Origin: Nelumbo lutea
Lineage: Eukaryota; Streptophyta; Magnoliopsida; Proteales; Nelumbonaceae
DNA length: 64,000 nucleotides
NCBI GenBank assembly: GCA_022828595.1
Contig: JAKGHH010000006.1
Location: 12,090,633-12,154,632, forward strand
Direction: 5' to 3'
Below are positions 1 to 14,700 of the stretch, in pieces; the first letter of the stretch is position 1; each line of letters begins with the position of its first letter. The position numbers were made by a program, and so were the translations under genes. A model generated the notes under the pieces. It did no database searches and was not told the origin of the DNA. It saw nothing but the letters and a program-made list of their open reading frames with translations.

Positions 1-139
1 CAACTTAGGGAGCGAAAGAATGATCTATAATTATTTATACTAGTACAGCTGAACAATGTAAACAAAGGAGAAATTACAATAGTACCATTATGGTACTAAA
101 CCTGAATACATAAACAATTGACAACACAGAGTAAATGGA

Positions 140-1060
140 AAAGTGACTATGTTGATACTATATGTCGATCATATTTTTTTTAAGGTATGTTGATGATAAT
201 GTTATCACAGGGGACGGTATCTCTAGAATTGATGAACTGAAGTCTTTTCTTGCTACTAAATTTGAAATTAAGGACCTTGAAAATCTCTGGTATTTCCTAG
301 GGATTAAGATTGCAAGGTCAAAGAGAGGCATTTATATTTCTCAAAAGAAATATGTCCTTGATCTGCTTCAGAAGGTAGGAAAGTTGAATTATAAACCAGT
401 TGAAACTCCAATTGATCCCAATCATAAGTTGGGTGTTGAAGATGGAGATGCCTTTCCTAACAAAGGTATGTATCAAAGACTTGTTGATTGTCTTCTCTAC
501 TTGTGTCTATCTAGACCTGATATATCATATGTTGTGAGTGTGGTCAACCAATATATGCATATGCCTAGATCGTCTCATATGCAAGCAGTGAAGAAAATAC
601 TTGCCTATTTGAAGGGGTGTGCAGGAAAAGGAATGTTGTATTCTGATCATGGGCATCTGAAGGTAGAGCCCTATTATGATGTTAACTAGGCAGGTTCTAT
701 TGATGATAGGTGGTCTACTTCTGGCTATTGTACCTTGGTAGGTGGTAATGTTATATCTTGGAGAAGAAACAATCAATTGTTGCTTGACCTAGTGTAGAGG
801 CAGAGTACAAAGCTATGGCTCATGGGGTTTCCAACTTGTTATGGTCGAAGAACTTATTGACAGAAATGGGAGTGCAGATTGATACTCCAGTGATATTATA
901 TTATGACAATCATGCTGTTATAAACACAGCCCACCATCCTTCATTAGAGAAGGATATAGAGGTTGATCAACACTTCATTAGAGAAAAAGTTTCCAGTAGA
1001 GAGAATTGTTTACCTTTTGTGAAGTTTGAAGATCATTTGGCTGATATGTCATACTAAAGG
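140..1060 (+). pseudogene. Ty1/copia RT-RNase H fragment
   Basis: C-terminal part of a copia polyprotein (reverse transcriptase then RNase H). Visible in the sequence are the catalytic YVDD, the stretch KDLENLWYFLGIKIARSK, LSRPDISYVVSVVNQYMH, and the RNase H part LYYDNHAVINTAHHPS with HIREK-like residues near the end. The frame is broken after DVN (stop near 690) and shifts again near 780, so it is dead. Gag, protease, integrase and the N-terminal RT are missing on the left; an LTR-like start follows at about 1119. It lies in intron 8 of the minus-strand host gene. Copia assignment is secure; lineage is not resolved. Confidence 0.85.
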
Positions 1061-1118
1061 TGTCCCCAAATCAGAGCTTGACAACATTGAACAAGCTGGG
1101 CATGAGCTTAGCTTGAAG

Positions 1119-1260
1119 AGTGTTAAGAGTGTAAGGGCACTTTTGTCCTTTTATGTTTTTTGTATTAGGGTACCTATTCAAAGGCCTCTTTGTAATTTTG
1201 CATAATATGTTTGGTGTATGTTTTCTAGGTATGAACAATAACACACCCAATATTCTTGAC
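1119..1260 (+). repeat. Probable 3' LTR start of the copia fragment
   Basis: After the RNase H remnant a purine-rich stretch is followed by TGTTAAGAGTG, the expected place and form of a copia 3' LTR. The text AAAGGCCTCTTTGTAAT resembles the LTR of copia H near 19330. The right end is unclear because LINE-derived sequence begins near 1330. Confidence 0.45.
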
Positions 1261-1334
1261 AAAACCTCCTCCTCCTTTTATCTTCTTCTTTTCATCTCTA
1301 ACCTTTTAATTGAGTTGTTTTCCCAGTTTTCATT

Positions 1335-1925
1335 CGATGATATATGGAGAAATTGGGTAGTTGCCAAAAGTTTGTCAAGAAAGGGCAAAGTGGAGGTTGA
1401 TTGGTTACCTCCAATTGAAGGTTTTGTTAAAAGAGCTTTGATGGAAGCAACTGAGGTAATCCAGGCCCTTCTGGAATAAGAGGGGTTCTGAGAGATGGAG
1501 AAGGTAAACTTGTAGCATTGTTTTCTAGCCCTGTGGGTATGGATGACTCTCTGAATATAGAACTGCTTGCTGCAATACAAAGGGTTCAGATCGCTAGTGA
1601 GCTGAACTTGGTAAACATGGTGATCGAAGGGGACTCAAAAGTGGTGGTGGAATGGTTAAAGAATCCAGATTCCATAATTTGGTGCTACAAGAGTGAAATG
1701 AAAAAGTTTAAAAGGCTTACCGAAAATAAAATTTAATGATACAATTGGTGAGGAGATCAACAAATGGGATGACAGATGCTCTGGCTAAGCAAGGGGTGAA
1801 TAGGTCCATTTGTTCTAGCACAAATGTAATTTGATTTTATTTATTGAAAGAGAGCACCTTGTGTCTCTCTAATGGATGTTTGTAAGGTTTACCTCAAGTT
1901 TTTTTAATAAAATTTAAGTTATTTA
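1335..1925 (+). pseudogene. LINE (L1-like) RNase H domain, 5' truncated
   Basis: C-terminal plant LINE RNase H (RVT_3 type). The order is FDGSN..GNPGPSGIRGVLRD, then the Glu-bearing LNIELLAAIQR, then VIEGDSKVVVEWL, then TDALAKQG, that is the D-E-D-D set of a retroelement RNase H. A stop (TGA) follows FDGSN and a frameshift occurs near 1735. An AT-rich 3' tail ends near 1925 with AATAAAATTTAAG. Relatives in the window are at 32392-32920 and 46220-47146. Endonuclease and RT are absent, as is usual for 5'-truncated LINE copies. Confidence 0.8.
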
Positions 1926-2635
1926 TCAGAAAAAATGTTTTGACATAGTAAAAAATCCTATCGCATTGATCATCAATTGACATACCATCCTTTAATACCC
2001 CAATGTACCCAGGTATTTGACCCTACGAAGGATCTCATTGGTTGGCATGTCAAAGGTAGACAAGTCTGATACTCAATCTAATACCAACATCAAATCTAGG
2101 GATAAAAGGCAACATCCAGTTGTTCCACCTACCACAAAGTCTAGGAACACACTGGGTTTGGTCTAGTTCAATATTTCTTGTAAACACTCATTCTCACCCC
2201 TTAGGTCACAACCCGAGTAGCAGAGACCCATTGCTCCACTACCTTGGGTAGTGTGAGAATGACAACATTGTCAAGATAGACTCCCCATGTCTAACCACTA
2301 ATTGTAAACATTTAGGTCCACAATGTAATAACTAAATGGCCTTATACATAATACTAATATGAACTAAGGGGTGATTCAGCAGAACAAACTAATGACATAG
2401 GAAATAAATGTTCTTTTATTCATAACAAAGATAATGTACAATACGTCAATTGGAGTTGAGGGCATACACACTATCTAACAATGTATTGTCTCAATGCTCT
2501 ACCATCATGGAGGAAATATTTGTAATCATATTGGGTAAGTGAAATATATTCACCAAGTTGAAATACATTGTGATAGTGAGATACCACCAAGGTCCCAACT
2601 ATTTCATATAATTATTTGAATTTTAAGTCAAATAC
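1926..2635. other. Intronic sequence, unassigned
   Basis: No coding match or terminal repeats that I can support. On the minus strand the stretch 2400-2460 has an AATAAAAGAACATTT motif and an ATTGACGTATTG stretch reminiscent of a retrotransposon LTR or leader, but I cannot place ends. I looked here for the ninth exon of the minus-strand gene and did not find one. Confidence 0.4.
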
Positions 2636-2738
2636 CTTTCTTTGCATAACTACGTTTAGAAAGAACTCTTGAAGCATATAGTTGTAGGACTTTTTGCAAC
2701 ATTGCCTCAAGGCCTGGCTTATCTTCATCTTCTTTTGC
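2636..2738 (-). CDS. Host gene exon 8 (last exon in window)
   Basis: 103 nt, 34 codons plus one base, acceptor TTTGCAG, donor GTATTT. Encodes [20 protein letters not shown], then [14 protein letters not shown]. It ends in phase 1, so the coding region must continue further left. Confidence 0.85.
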
Positions 2739-5700
2739 CTGCAAATCACTGAAAAAAAGATCAGTACTTTGATCAATCATTCAATTATAAACAGTATAGC
2801 ATTCAAAACAGGGTACAAAACAAATTTAAAATGCAATGAAGAATTCTTCATACATTTGATACCAAGACAGAGAAATTGAGTCATGAAAGTGGTGCAGTAA
2901 GACATGGATCTCTGGATACAATCCTAATACATCGCACCATAGTCTTCAGCTTTTTCATTTCCTACAGAAAATCCACATCTTTTACCTTCTTTTGTTGATT
3001 TGCTCGCATGATACATGGGATAGGTTTTAGTTGAATTAAGTTTAAGTGACAACCAATTAATGAAACACTTGAATACAGTTTGTTAAGCATTTAATTGTTC
3101 TCAAATCCCTGTAAATGTTTAAATCACTGTTTGTTTTTCTTTCAACTACTACGTTCCTCCTGGATTTTCACTCTTCAATGGCTTGATGTATATGAAGTGA
3201 AACTTTCCTGTTCTAACTGCCGGAAACAGCCTGTCCTACTTTAGGACTGCTCATATTCAATAGACACAAAATACTCACCATCCATCAAACAAAGCACATT
3301 ATTCACATGAGCTTAGCTTTGTACTTGAGAAACATTTACCCCTTCTCTGAGTAGGCAAAAAATCAGAGGTTAGTTGTTAGCAGGTGAAGATTAGCTATAA
3401 ACCCAAGTCCATTGTACAATAAACATGGGCTTCACTGACATGGCAGACTTCACTACTCAGGTCGTTCTTATCTTGTTTTCATGTTTGATATTCTGAACCC
3501 CAAGTCTTTGAACCTACATGTAAAACCTTTTTGTTGAGCACCATTTTTTCTCTATTCCGATGACAATGGCTCATACTCCCCCAGCTAGGCTTGTGACAGC
3601 TTCTTAGTAAGTGTGCTGTTAAAGTCAATTTTAACTAGTGCTCTATCAGAAACACAACCAATTGAATGTATTTTCAGGGACAATAGAAAGATGTCTTATT
3701 AGCTTAGCAATTTATTGAAAGCTTAGCTTCTTTCCCTTCGTCCTGATCTTATATTGTCTTTCTTGGTAGACTTTGAGAGGATAATTTAAGATTCAGAATG
3801 CCACCGGAAGGGTGACATATGCATCCTTGGGTCCATAAAGACTCGGCCATCCTCTTAGAGAGGCTTGGAAGTCCCTGCTGAACCCCTTGGTTTGATGGAT
3901 CCTGAAGTTCCGCAAAAGAGGGCATGAAAAAGAGAATATATATGGAGCATTTGAGAAGAGAGAAAGGGTAAAATTTCTGACAGAGATCATGGTTGCCTTT
4001 GTACAGGTAGAGTTGTCCATTGGATTCCAAATGTGGACAAATTTACTGATTTCACCTTTGGCCATGTGATGTGGGATGAAAAGCCAACCTTCCTATAGTA
4101 ATGATAGGGGATTGTTGTGAAAAGAAAGGAAACAGTGAAGAGAACTATTGATGTTTGGTGATGCATCCAAATCCCCCATAGGGGCCCCGTTGAGTAGCTC
4201 AGCACGAACCAGAAAATGTACCAACTAAGCCACCCATCAGTTGGTGATAGGGTTTAATGCTAGGATTTAGGACTATGTAAATGAGGATAAGTCTAAGAAA
4301 TGGTTTAGAATTGATAGAGAGGGTTAGGATTCAAAGATAGGATTTTAGAGAGAGAAAATATGCTAAAAATCTTGCATACACAGAATTTTCAAGTGGGCAA
4401 AAGAAAGATTCTTTTGATATATTGGAAAGTATGACAAACCAACCAGAAAAAGGCTGAAAGGTTGCATGGATGGGTAATGGATTAGATATTGTGGTTGGTA
4501 TAGAGAAAGTGGTTTTGATGGGGCTTTCTGATATATCTAAGTTGGATGGTTTTTAGAGAAAAGTTCTTATCAAGAGTTTTGTAAAAACCAAATAAAGTTG
4601 AAGAAAGCAAAGAAACTTATTTGGAGGTTGAGAACCAATTAAAGAAATTGATGTCGTCTAATAGATGGTAAAAGAGAGATTAGTAGTAGAAAAAGAGAAT
4701 AAGGGTGTAGGGAAAGAACATAAAACAGGATCCAAGAGCATAAAACCCAATTTCTTATTCCATTCTGACTCAAAGAGAAAAAAGAAAACAAATATACAAA
4801 GGTCACTAATGTGGCTCGGGTTACCATTCACCATAATTACAAACCCACTTGAGAGGAAAAACATTACAGCTTCTAACATATTGACAAAATGACTGAAACT
4901 TCAAAACAACCCTAACAGTGACCCAACTTATAACTTCCAACACCGCATAAAAACATAAAACAACAAAATTACCCTTATGACTGAGATTTCAAGAAAAATT
5001 CAAGAGAAATAGAAAATTCCTACACTTAACTTTAGGACCACTTTGGTTCCCACATCACCATGAGGTCAAAGGTTGGCAGGTGGTTACTTCTCCTTTAACT
5101 TCCACGTAGATTAGGATACAGGAGTGGGTTCCACCAGATGGAGCAATCAAGCTGACTTTGATGATTGATCTAAGGGTGATAATGGTCCTGACATGGGAGT
5201 GTAAGACAGTGGATTTATATAAGTATATAAATCTGGCTGATCCGACATAAACCCAAGTCAGACTGAACCGGTTCAAACCAGTTATTTGCTTAATCAAAGC
5301 TTATTTGCATCAAATAGGACCCCATACCCATATGGGGACCCATTGTTAAGACTTTTATCAAACCTATTAACATTACATTCATCAAACCCATTATGGGGAG
5401 GAAAATTGAGATTTCCTCTCTCCTTTTCTCCCCTTTCTCTCTCTCTCCTCTCTGAATCACTGACATAGTTCACTGCCATTCTCTCCAGACTTTCGGAGTC
5501 AGACCACCACTGCCAAATGGGAGTCCACCATGCCTACAGGGAGGAGTATCAAGGGTAATGCCATTTATGTGTATTCATTGAGTGGATTCTTGATGGTTCC
5601 ATAGGTCCCTGGAGCTTGAGGCACATATCAAAAATGTTAGACATCTAGCTTCTAGAGTGAATGTCATGTTCAGATTGATTCATAGATCTGCCAACTCGTA

Positions 5701-8700
5701 GACAATCTTGCCAGGTCTATGGTAGGGTGAATTGTACTTTTTTCCCCTTTTTTTCTGTTTCATGAATCAACTATATTGATAACTGAGATCACCCGAAGTT
5801 TGGGAGGTATCTTATTTAGGATCTAGTGCCATACCCAGTGGTTCCCCTTGCTTCTCAAGGTTTGGGCAGTCCCACATAAGCTTATGAGCTTATGGGGTGG
5901 GAAAAGAAAATTTAGAATAGGGTGAACCCAGGGCCGGACTGTATTTTGTAAAGCATTGGTTTGTAATGTTTGAATTGTTTCCTCTGTCTAATACAGTGTA
6001 CTTGGTAGGCCTGCTGTTCATTGTCTGAGCAGTTTAGCTGTTTGATTAATGAATTTACTTCTGTTATCTATCAATATAATAATAATAATAATAATATAAC
6101 CTTTACAGTTTAGAAAATAAGAGTATGTTTGATGCTCTACGATGTTTTAGTCCTTGTCTTTTTCCCATAGCTGTCATCATTGTGTTCCACACTCCACAGG
6201 GAAGACCTAGATCAAATACTAGACATTGAAATCTCCTGGACCTGCAATATTTGTACGCATTGGCAGTAATTGGCAGGGAAGACTGCTTTATTTGTATGCA
6301 TTTCATTAAGCAAATAAGTAGGATACATAAAGGTCATCCTTCAAGAGAAACATGAACACATAATTGGCAGTAATTTTACAAACAAGAGAGAACAAACAAA
6401 ACTCACTTGTCGTAATTGAGCATTAACTTCAGAAAGAAACCCCTCATCTAGCTGGCCTTCTTTCTCCCTTTGATTTATTTCCTGATAGACCACAAAAAAG
6501 TATTGAACTGCATAAATATGATTGAAAATCAATAACAGGTACAATGAACTTCAGTGTAGAATGGAAAAAGAAGCAACATTCAGCAGGCATAACTTCCTTT
6601 AATTCTCTAGGCAATAAGTCAATACAATGGATGAGAAAGAAGACAAAATAAGGACTGGAGATCTAAGCAATACATATCTGGGTATCCAAACAGGTTAAGA
6701 TGGCACACTGACATGTTCTTGTCCAGATCAATAAGTGTACATATACAGTTAAAGAAATACTATGTTCTTTGTGGGCTTACACAGATTTAGCTAGCCAGGG
6801 GGAGGGGAGGAAACTAGAAAAAGACTCGTCAAAAAGTAATAATTACTTTCTCCATCAGAATGAGAGTTTCAGGATCTCTTGGGGGCCAGGAAATTTCCTC
6901 TGCTTCATGAACCACAGGTTTTAAAATTTCTTTCAGGACATCTGTTGAGGATTCTATTTTTTCCTGCAGACAAGATAACTAGGTAATCTGAGATACAAAA
7001 ATAAATAAATAAATAAGCAAATTAAATTAAAAAGAAAAAGTAAAACCAACTTAGTAATGATTTGGGCACACCTTATTTCTAATAAATGGGGCACATCCAT
7101 TGTTTTAAAAAGCTTAAGACTTGAGGTGAGGCACACAGATTTTGCCTCAAGGCTTAAGCCTCACAACTTTGATGTGAGGCTTAAGCCTTTGTCAGAATGA
7201 GGCGTAAGCCTCAAGCCTCAAGGTGTGAGGTGTAGCCTGAGGCATAAAAAGGCGAGCCTCAAGTATCAATGATTACTTAGTGATTTAATGCAAAAAAAAA
7301 CATACATTTTTATATTTAAAACATATAGGAAAAACACTTCAATAATTATATGCCAGATAAAAAAAGTAAAAAAGAGAAACCAATAAGGCAAATCAAAATC
7401 TATTAGTTTTTCTTAGTGTTTTAAGAGAGTTCAATGCAAAAAGGACTAATCAAGTTCTTGGTTTCTTTTGGACAAATAAAGTGAGAATTTTTTATTATTC
7501 TAAATGTAATGTCTCATGTTTGTTATTTTTCTCATTTCTTCTACTAATGGATCTTTTTTAATAATAATAATATTATTATTATTATTATAAATCAAATCAA
7601 CTAAGTTGTTTCCTTTCTTCTAAATTGGTTTTTTTATATGAAATGTAAAATTTTATAGTTATTAGTTGATTAGTTATTATTATTATTTAATGCTTAAATG
7701 CCAAAACTTATAGTTTATGGACATGTTTACTTTCTATCATTTTAATTTGGCATATTATATGCTATTTTCATCAATTTACAAAAATTAATTAATTTTCCTT
7801 GAACTTTGAGGCTTACCCCTCACCTTTTTGGGTCATTACGCCTCAACTACGCCTTTATCCATTTAAAACCTTGGGCACATCTTGGAAACAGCCTTTCTGT
7901 ATATCTGCAGGGATAAGGTTGTGTACATCTGTCCCTCCACACACTCCACATTGGCGGGAGCATCATTTATTGGGTAGCCCTTTTATACCTTGTGAAAAAT
8001 TTGCCACTCACCTGACAGCAAGTTTTTCAGAAGACATGCCTGCTTCCTGAATCTGGAATCGAACCTCTCACTCAAAAAACAATGCTCTGGTGTGGGCCAC
8101 AGCTCTAGACAGGTGTTTAACTAACCCACATATTTAAGAGGGGTCCAACTTCAGGATCAGAGTTGTGTTTGTGTGGTCAAGAAGTGGAAGACAACAGTCA
8201 CCTGTTTCTGCACTGCTTTATCTCTGCTAGAATTTGGAATCATTTTCTCTATTCAATGGGTCTTGCTTGGACTATGCCAGCTTCAGTGAAGGAGATGCTG
8301 TGGAGTTGGGGGTTATAGGGGTTGTCAAAGCTTGCTTCAGCTGTGTGGATGTCCATTCCAGCTGCAGTCATCAGTACCATTTAGGCAGAAAGGAACAAAA
8401 GACTATTCCAAAACATCTATAAGGATATAGAGGACCTGATGTCAGAGTCAAATCAAAAAGATAGAAAGGAAAAAGAGAACACAACAGTTTGGTGGGTGTG
8501 TCATCTAGTGGTTGTTGACACCCTAAAAGAAATATTTATATTAAAGAAAGTAAAAGGACAACTTTGCCCTTAGTGTACAAGAAAAAGAGTACAAAAAAGA
8601 TAAATGTACAACAAAAGTAAAAGTACAAAAATAGCCCTTTGGTTAGATCTTCTCACTGTCTCTACACTCCCCCTCAAACTGATGCCTAAGAATAAGCATC

Positions 8701-11700
8701 AGTTTGTCCACGAGAAATACATGTCAGGCCTGAGTCATTGCTTTTGTCAGGAGATCACGGGTGAAGTGGCAATCAACTTCTATGTGTTTGGTGTGTTCAT
8801 GGAAGACGGGGTTGGAGGCAATTTTGATTGCACTAACATTGTCTGCATGGAGAGGAACGGACGTGATGGTTCATTAAGCATATCAAGTAGGAGAGCCCAG
8901 AGACATATAATTTCACTACACACAGAAGACATTGCTATGTATTCAGCTTCAAAGGAAGATTTTGATATAGTGGGTTGTTTCTTGCACTTCCACGAGATAA
9001 GAGATTTTGATACACACCAGCCAATATAGGATCGTTGGGTGTTAGGGCATCCAGCCCAATCAGCATCTGCATAAGCCGTAAGGACAATGGGGGATGAAGA
9101 AGAGAAGAATATCCAATGTGATAAAGTACCCCACACATATCTAATAATCCGATGAACTGTACATAAATGTGGTTGTCTTGAGGAAGACGCAAATTGGCTC
9201 ACCAGTTGAACTACATATGATATATTCGGCTGAGCCATGGTGAGATAGATTAAACTACCCAATAGTTCAAGATAAAGAGTAGGGTCTTCAAGAGGAGAAC
9301 CATCATCTTTACTGAGCTTCAAATTCAGTTCCAATGGAGTATCCACAATCTTGGAGTCACTAAAATTGGCCAGTTTAACAAGATCAACAACATACTTTTG
9401 TTGGTTAACAAAGTAGCCCCAAGAGTTTTGGCTTACTTCAAGCCCCAAAAAATAAACCAAAGGGCCCAAGTCCTTCATCTTAAAGGATTCACTGAGTAAT
9501 CGTTGCAGTTCAGCAATTCCTTCTACATCATCCCCGATAATGAGAATATCATCAACATAATGAAGTAAGATTGTTAATCCTTGTTTCCGCCATAAGGTGA
9601 ATAAAGAATAATCTGAAGAACTCTGGATAAAACCCGCATCAATGGTAACAGATCTGAACTTCTCAAACCAGGCTCTAGGACATTGTTTCAAACCATAAAG
9701 GTACTTCTTCAAACGACAAACAAGTTGTGGATCTACACAACATCCAGGAAGGGACTTCATATAGATTATTTCCTTCAACTCCCCATTGAGGAATGCATTC
9801 TTTACGTCCATCTGATGAATCATCCATTGTTTGGATGCAGATATAGCCATCAAAAGTCCTATAGTAGTCATTTTTTCTACAGAAGCAAAGATCTCCTCAT
9901 AGTCTATCCCATATTCCTGTTTATAGCCTTGTGCAACCAGCCTAGCCTTGTATCTATCTAGGCTCCCATCATATTTCAGTTTCACACAGTAGGCCCATTG
10001 ACTTCCTATAAGAGATATTTCAAGTGGAGCTTTGACCAAATTCCATGTGTCATTCTCAAGAAGGGCTCAAATCTCAAAATCCATGGCATCTTTCCAGTGT
10101 GGTTCTACTATAGCCTGCTGGTAAGATCCAGAAATGTCTGTGGTAGATAAAACAGCAGAAAAAGGAGCTATGGTTTGGTGAAAAACCATAGCGGTCAGGT
10201 GGGCAAGAAATTCTAGAGGAATGACGTAAGGTGGGTGCAACAGGTTCAAGAGGAGGAACAGGTGCACTTACTAGGGTAGTTGGAGTAACTAGATCAGCAA
10301 CTGGTGATGGAAAGGAGAGGGGCATTGAGACTAAAGTAGACCGTTGCCTCCTGAAGTAAGTCTGAAGTTGCTGTGGAGGTGATGTTGGTATGCTTGAAGT
10401 ACCTGTAGAATTAAAACTGTGCAACAAGGAAGTAGAGGGAGTAGGAAATTTTACAATATGTTCAAAGGACACACTCTCAAGGAAAATTACATTACGAGAA
10501 ATTCGAATACAATGAACCGAAGGATCATAACAAAGGAATCCTTTATGTCCAGAACTGTACCCCATAAAGGCATATAAAGATGCTTGTGTAGTTAGCTTTG
10601 TGCGTTCATGAGGTGGAAGGTGAACAAAACAAGCACATCCGAAAGACCCTAAGCCTAGATAGATCTGGAGGTTTGTGGAAAAGAGATTGGAAAGGAAAAG
10701 AATTGTTTAAGACTGATGAAGGAAGATGATTTATGAGATACATAGTAGTGCTAGCCACCTCCACCCAAAACCAAGGGGGTACATAGGAATCTTATAGAAG
10801 TGCTCTGACTACACTCAAGATATGCTCATTCTTTCTTTCTGCTGCCCCATTTTGTTGTGGGGTACCTTTGTTTTAAGTAGGTTTGAAAATCCTCATCAAA
10901 GTACTCTCCCCCTGAGTCCAATCGTAGCACACATATTTAGAAATCAAATTGGGTAGTAACATAAGCATGAAAGTGTTTAAATACAGAATAAACTTCAGAT
11001 TTCTTTCAAAGAAAATAAACCCAAGTAAAATGGGTGCAGTCATCAATAAAGGTTACAAAGTACTTATAACCCAACCGTGAAATAACAAAAGACAACCAAA
11101 CATCACTATGTATTAAATAAAAGGGAACTGTAGTATGCTTAGAGTGAGAAGGAAAAGGTAAAATGTGACTTTTCACAAACCACAAGTAATGCAATCTTTG
11201 TTAACATTCTTAAAAGAAGTAGCAGAAATAGGTAAACTACCAGAAGCAAACAACTGATCAAGTTTCTTAGAATAGGGATGGCCAAGGCGTTTATGCCACA
11301 AATGCCAATCATTATTACTATCAGAATTTGAGAGAAAAAATGAATTGATTGTATTGTCTTGGAAGGAGCATATACACAAATTTATATAGAATTACAGAGC
11401 TAACTTACAGGGTGATAAAATAGGAAACTAACTTTTCCTAAAAAACTAATTTCTATATCAGTGAGATTCTCCAATTAATATCCCATGATTTAGGATATCC
11501 CATGATTCTAGGAAACTAACTTATGTATGTTTCCTAAACTGATGGACCTAAAATTATGGAGAATCAATCAGAGAGTCAATCTTCTACTTTCCAACACACC
11601 CCCTCAAGCTGGTGAATATGCATCTTCATTCCCAGCTTGGAGATAAGTCCTTGGAATGCCACACTGCAAAGCCCTTTTGTCAGCACATCTGCCAGTTGAC

Positions 11701-14700
11701 CATTTGTTGAGACGTATGGAGTGCAAATTAATCCGCTATCCAGCTTTTCCTTTATGAAATGCCTATCTATCTCAATGTGCTTTGTCCTGTCATGTTGGAC
11801 GGGATTGTGAGCAATGTTAATAGCTGACTTGTTGTCACAGAATAATCTCATTGGACCTTCTCATCTGATCTTTAGGTCTTCCAAAACTATCTTGAGCCAT
11901 AGTAATTCACATACTCCCTGAGCCATTGCCCTGAATTCTGCCTCCGCACTTGATCTAGCTACTACATTCTGCTTCTTACTCCTCCATGTCACAAGATTTC
12001 CTCCAAGGAATGTACAGTAACTTGTAGTGGACCACCTATCCATGGGAGAGCCTACATAATCTGCATCGGTGTATGCCTCTAGGGCTAATCCAGTATTTCT
12101 TTTAAACAGGATTCCTTTGCCAGGATTAGCCTTTAGGTAATGTAGCATCCTATGGACCGCTTGTAGGTGAACCTCTTTCAGGTTGTGCATAAACTGGCTA
12201 ACCGCTCATGGCATATGCTATGTCTGGCCTTGTGTGGGCAAGATATATACGTTTTCCTACTAATCTTTGGTACATTTCCCTATTCACGGCTAGATCTTCA
12301 TTTGCTTCTCCCAATTTGTGATTTGGCTCAATCAGTGTGGAGGATGGTTTGCATGCTAACTTTCCTGTCTCTCTTAAAAGATATTCTACATATTTCTGTT
12401 GTGAGATAAAGATGCCTTCTCTAGAATGAGCTACTTCAATCCCTAGAAAATACTTCAATCTCCCAAGTTCTTTTATTACGAATTCTCTGACTAGGCATCT
12501 TCTCAAGGCTTCCTTCTCCTTTTCATCATTTACTGTCACAATTATGTCATCGACATATACCAGAAGAGTCGTGACTCCCCCTGCATCCGAATGCTTTATA
12601 AAGAGTGTATGATCTCCCTGACTTTGTTTGTATCCGAAGGCAAGCATAACTTTAGTAAATCTTCCAAACCATGCCCTAGGTGGTTGCTTGAGACCATATA
12701 GTGCTTTCTTCAACTTGCAAACTTTATTTCCTTTTAGATTTCCTTTGAAGCCCGGAGGAATATCCATGTATATCTCCTCCTCTAAATTACCGTGAAGAAA
12801 AGCATTCTTTACATCAAATTGCTCCAAGTACCAGTCGAAGTTAGCTGCTAGTGACAACAAAATTCTTACCGTATTCATCTTAGCCACTGGAGTGAATGTC
12901 TCCTGATAGTCAACACCATAGGTTTGTGTATATCCCTTTGCTACGAGTCTTGCCTTGTATCTTTCTAGAGAGCCATCTGACTTGTACTTTACTACGAAAA
13001 CCCACTTGCATCCCACGGGTTTTTTTCCTGGTGGTAAGTCAACAATTTCCCATGTTTGATTCTTATCTAGAGCCTGCATCTCTTCTCTCATAGCATCTTT
13101 CCATTTCTCATCAGATAATGCCTCAGATAAAGTATTAGGAATATGAATGGTGTTTAGACTAACTAGGAAACTCCTATGTGATGGTGAGAATTTTTTAAAG
13201 GACACAAAATTTGCTAAGGGATATAAGGGATGTTTAGTGCATTCTCTTGTGCCTTTCCTAAGGGCAATAGGAAGATCTTGGTCAGATGATAATTCGGTAG
13301 AAATTTCTGGAACTGTATTTACCTCATTCTCAGGATTAGGAGTTGAATCTTGAACCTGCACAAGATTAGGATCCTGGTCTCTTCTTCTTGAATATACCCA
13401 CAATCTCATAGAGTCACAAAGTTCATCATTCTCTATCATGGGTCTGGTATGAATGGGTGAAGAAGTTGGTTTAGTTTGAGGTGGTTCGATAGGTGCAGAT
13501 ACAGATTGAATTGGCATGGATGTTGAGTTTGGGTGTTGAGAAACTGTAGGTAGATCAAGCGGGAACAAATCTCTGTCCTTATCTTCAATGAATGACAAGG
13601 ACTCCCCCTGAAGATAAGGTTGAGTGAAATATGGTGTTTTTTCTTCAAAAGTGACATCAATAGAGACAAAGAATTTTTTAGTAGGTGGGTGGTAACACTT
13701 ATAACCCTTTTGGGTGGACGAATAACCCACAAAAATACACTTGACGGCTCTTGGATCTAACTTCCCTCTATTATGGGTATGGACATGGACAAAAGCTTTG
13801 CATCCAATGATTCTTGGGGTGAGATTATTTGTTGTATGTAGATCGGGATAAAATTGAGAAACTGTTTCCATTGTTGTTTTAAATCCCAGCACCCTCGAAG
13901 GTAATCGATTTATAATGTATGCGGCTGTAAGCACAACTTCCCCCCAATAGGTTTTTGGAACATGCTGGTGGAAAAGTAAGGCTTGGGTTGCAGCTAGTAG
14001 ATGACCATTCTTCCTTTCTGCTACTCCATTTTGTTGTGGAGTATTAATGCAGGAGGATTCATGGATAATCCCTTCTTTTTGAAAATATGGGGATAAAGTT
14101 TGGTTGAAATAATCCTATGCATTATCCGATCTAAATCTTTTGATTCTGACCCCAAACTGATTTTGGATCATGTTATGGAAATTTGGGAGTACACTACTTA
14201 CATCTGATTTAGATTTAAGAAGAAAGATCCAAGAGACCCCAGTGCAATCATCAATAAAAGAGACGAACCATCGTGAGCCAGACACATTTGGAACTGTGGA
14301 GGGTCCCCATATATCACTATGGATCAAAAAGAATGGAACTGAACTTCTCTTGCTACTGATTGGAAAGGGCACACGCTTGCGTTTTGCAAATTCACACACA
14401 TCACAATGAAAATATTCAACACTCAATCCTTTAAACAAGGAGGGAAACATAGTTTTCAGAATTCCAAAAGATGGATGTCCTAGTCTAAAGTGATGAAGCC
14501 AAATGGTGTCTTTGTTGGATGATGAAAGGAATGACAGAGATAACTTATCCTGGACAATATTTGATTTGCATGATTCTTCAAGATAGTAGAGTCCATTCTT
14601 CTCCTTAGCAAGTCCAATCCTCTTCTCCGAATCCTGGTCCTGAAATATACAGTAAGAAGGATAGAAAAGCACATTATAGTTCATGTCACGGGTGAGTTTT

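Noticed and set aside
3749..4205. Three overlapping minus-strand frames of 72-93 codons
   Set aside because: They overlap in different frames, show no domain and no plausible splice structure with the neighbouring exons.
5286..5479. Opposing open frames over a TCTCTCTC-rich stretch
   Set aside because: Low-complexity Ser/Leu and Arg/Glu translations of a pyrimidine-rich run; no coding support.
8055..8143. Possible minus-strand tRNA gene
   Set aside because: Perfect B box but no acceptable A box spacing or cloverleaf; better explained as a SINE head.
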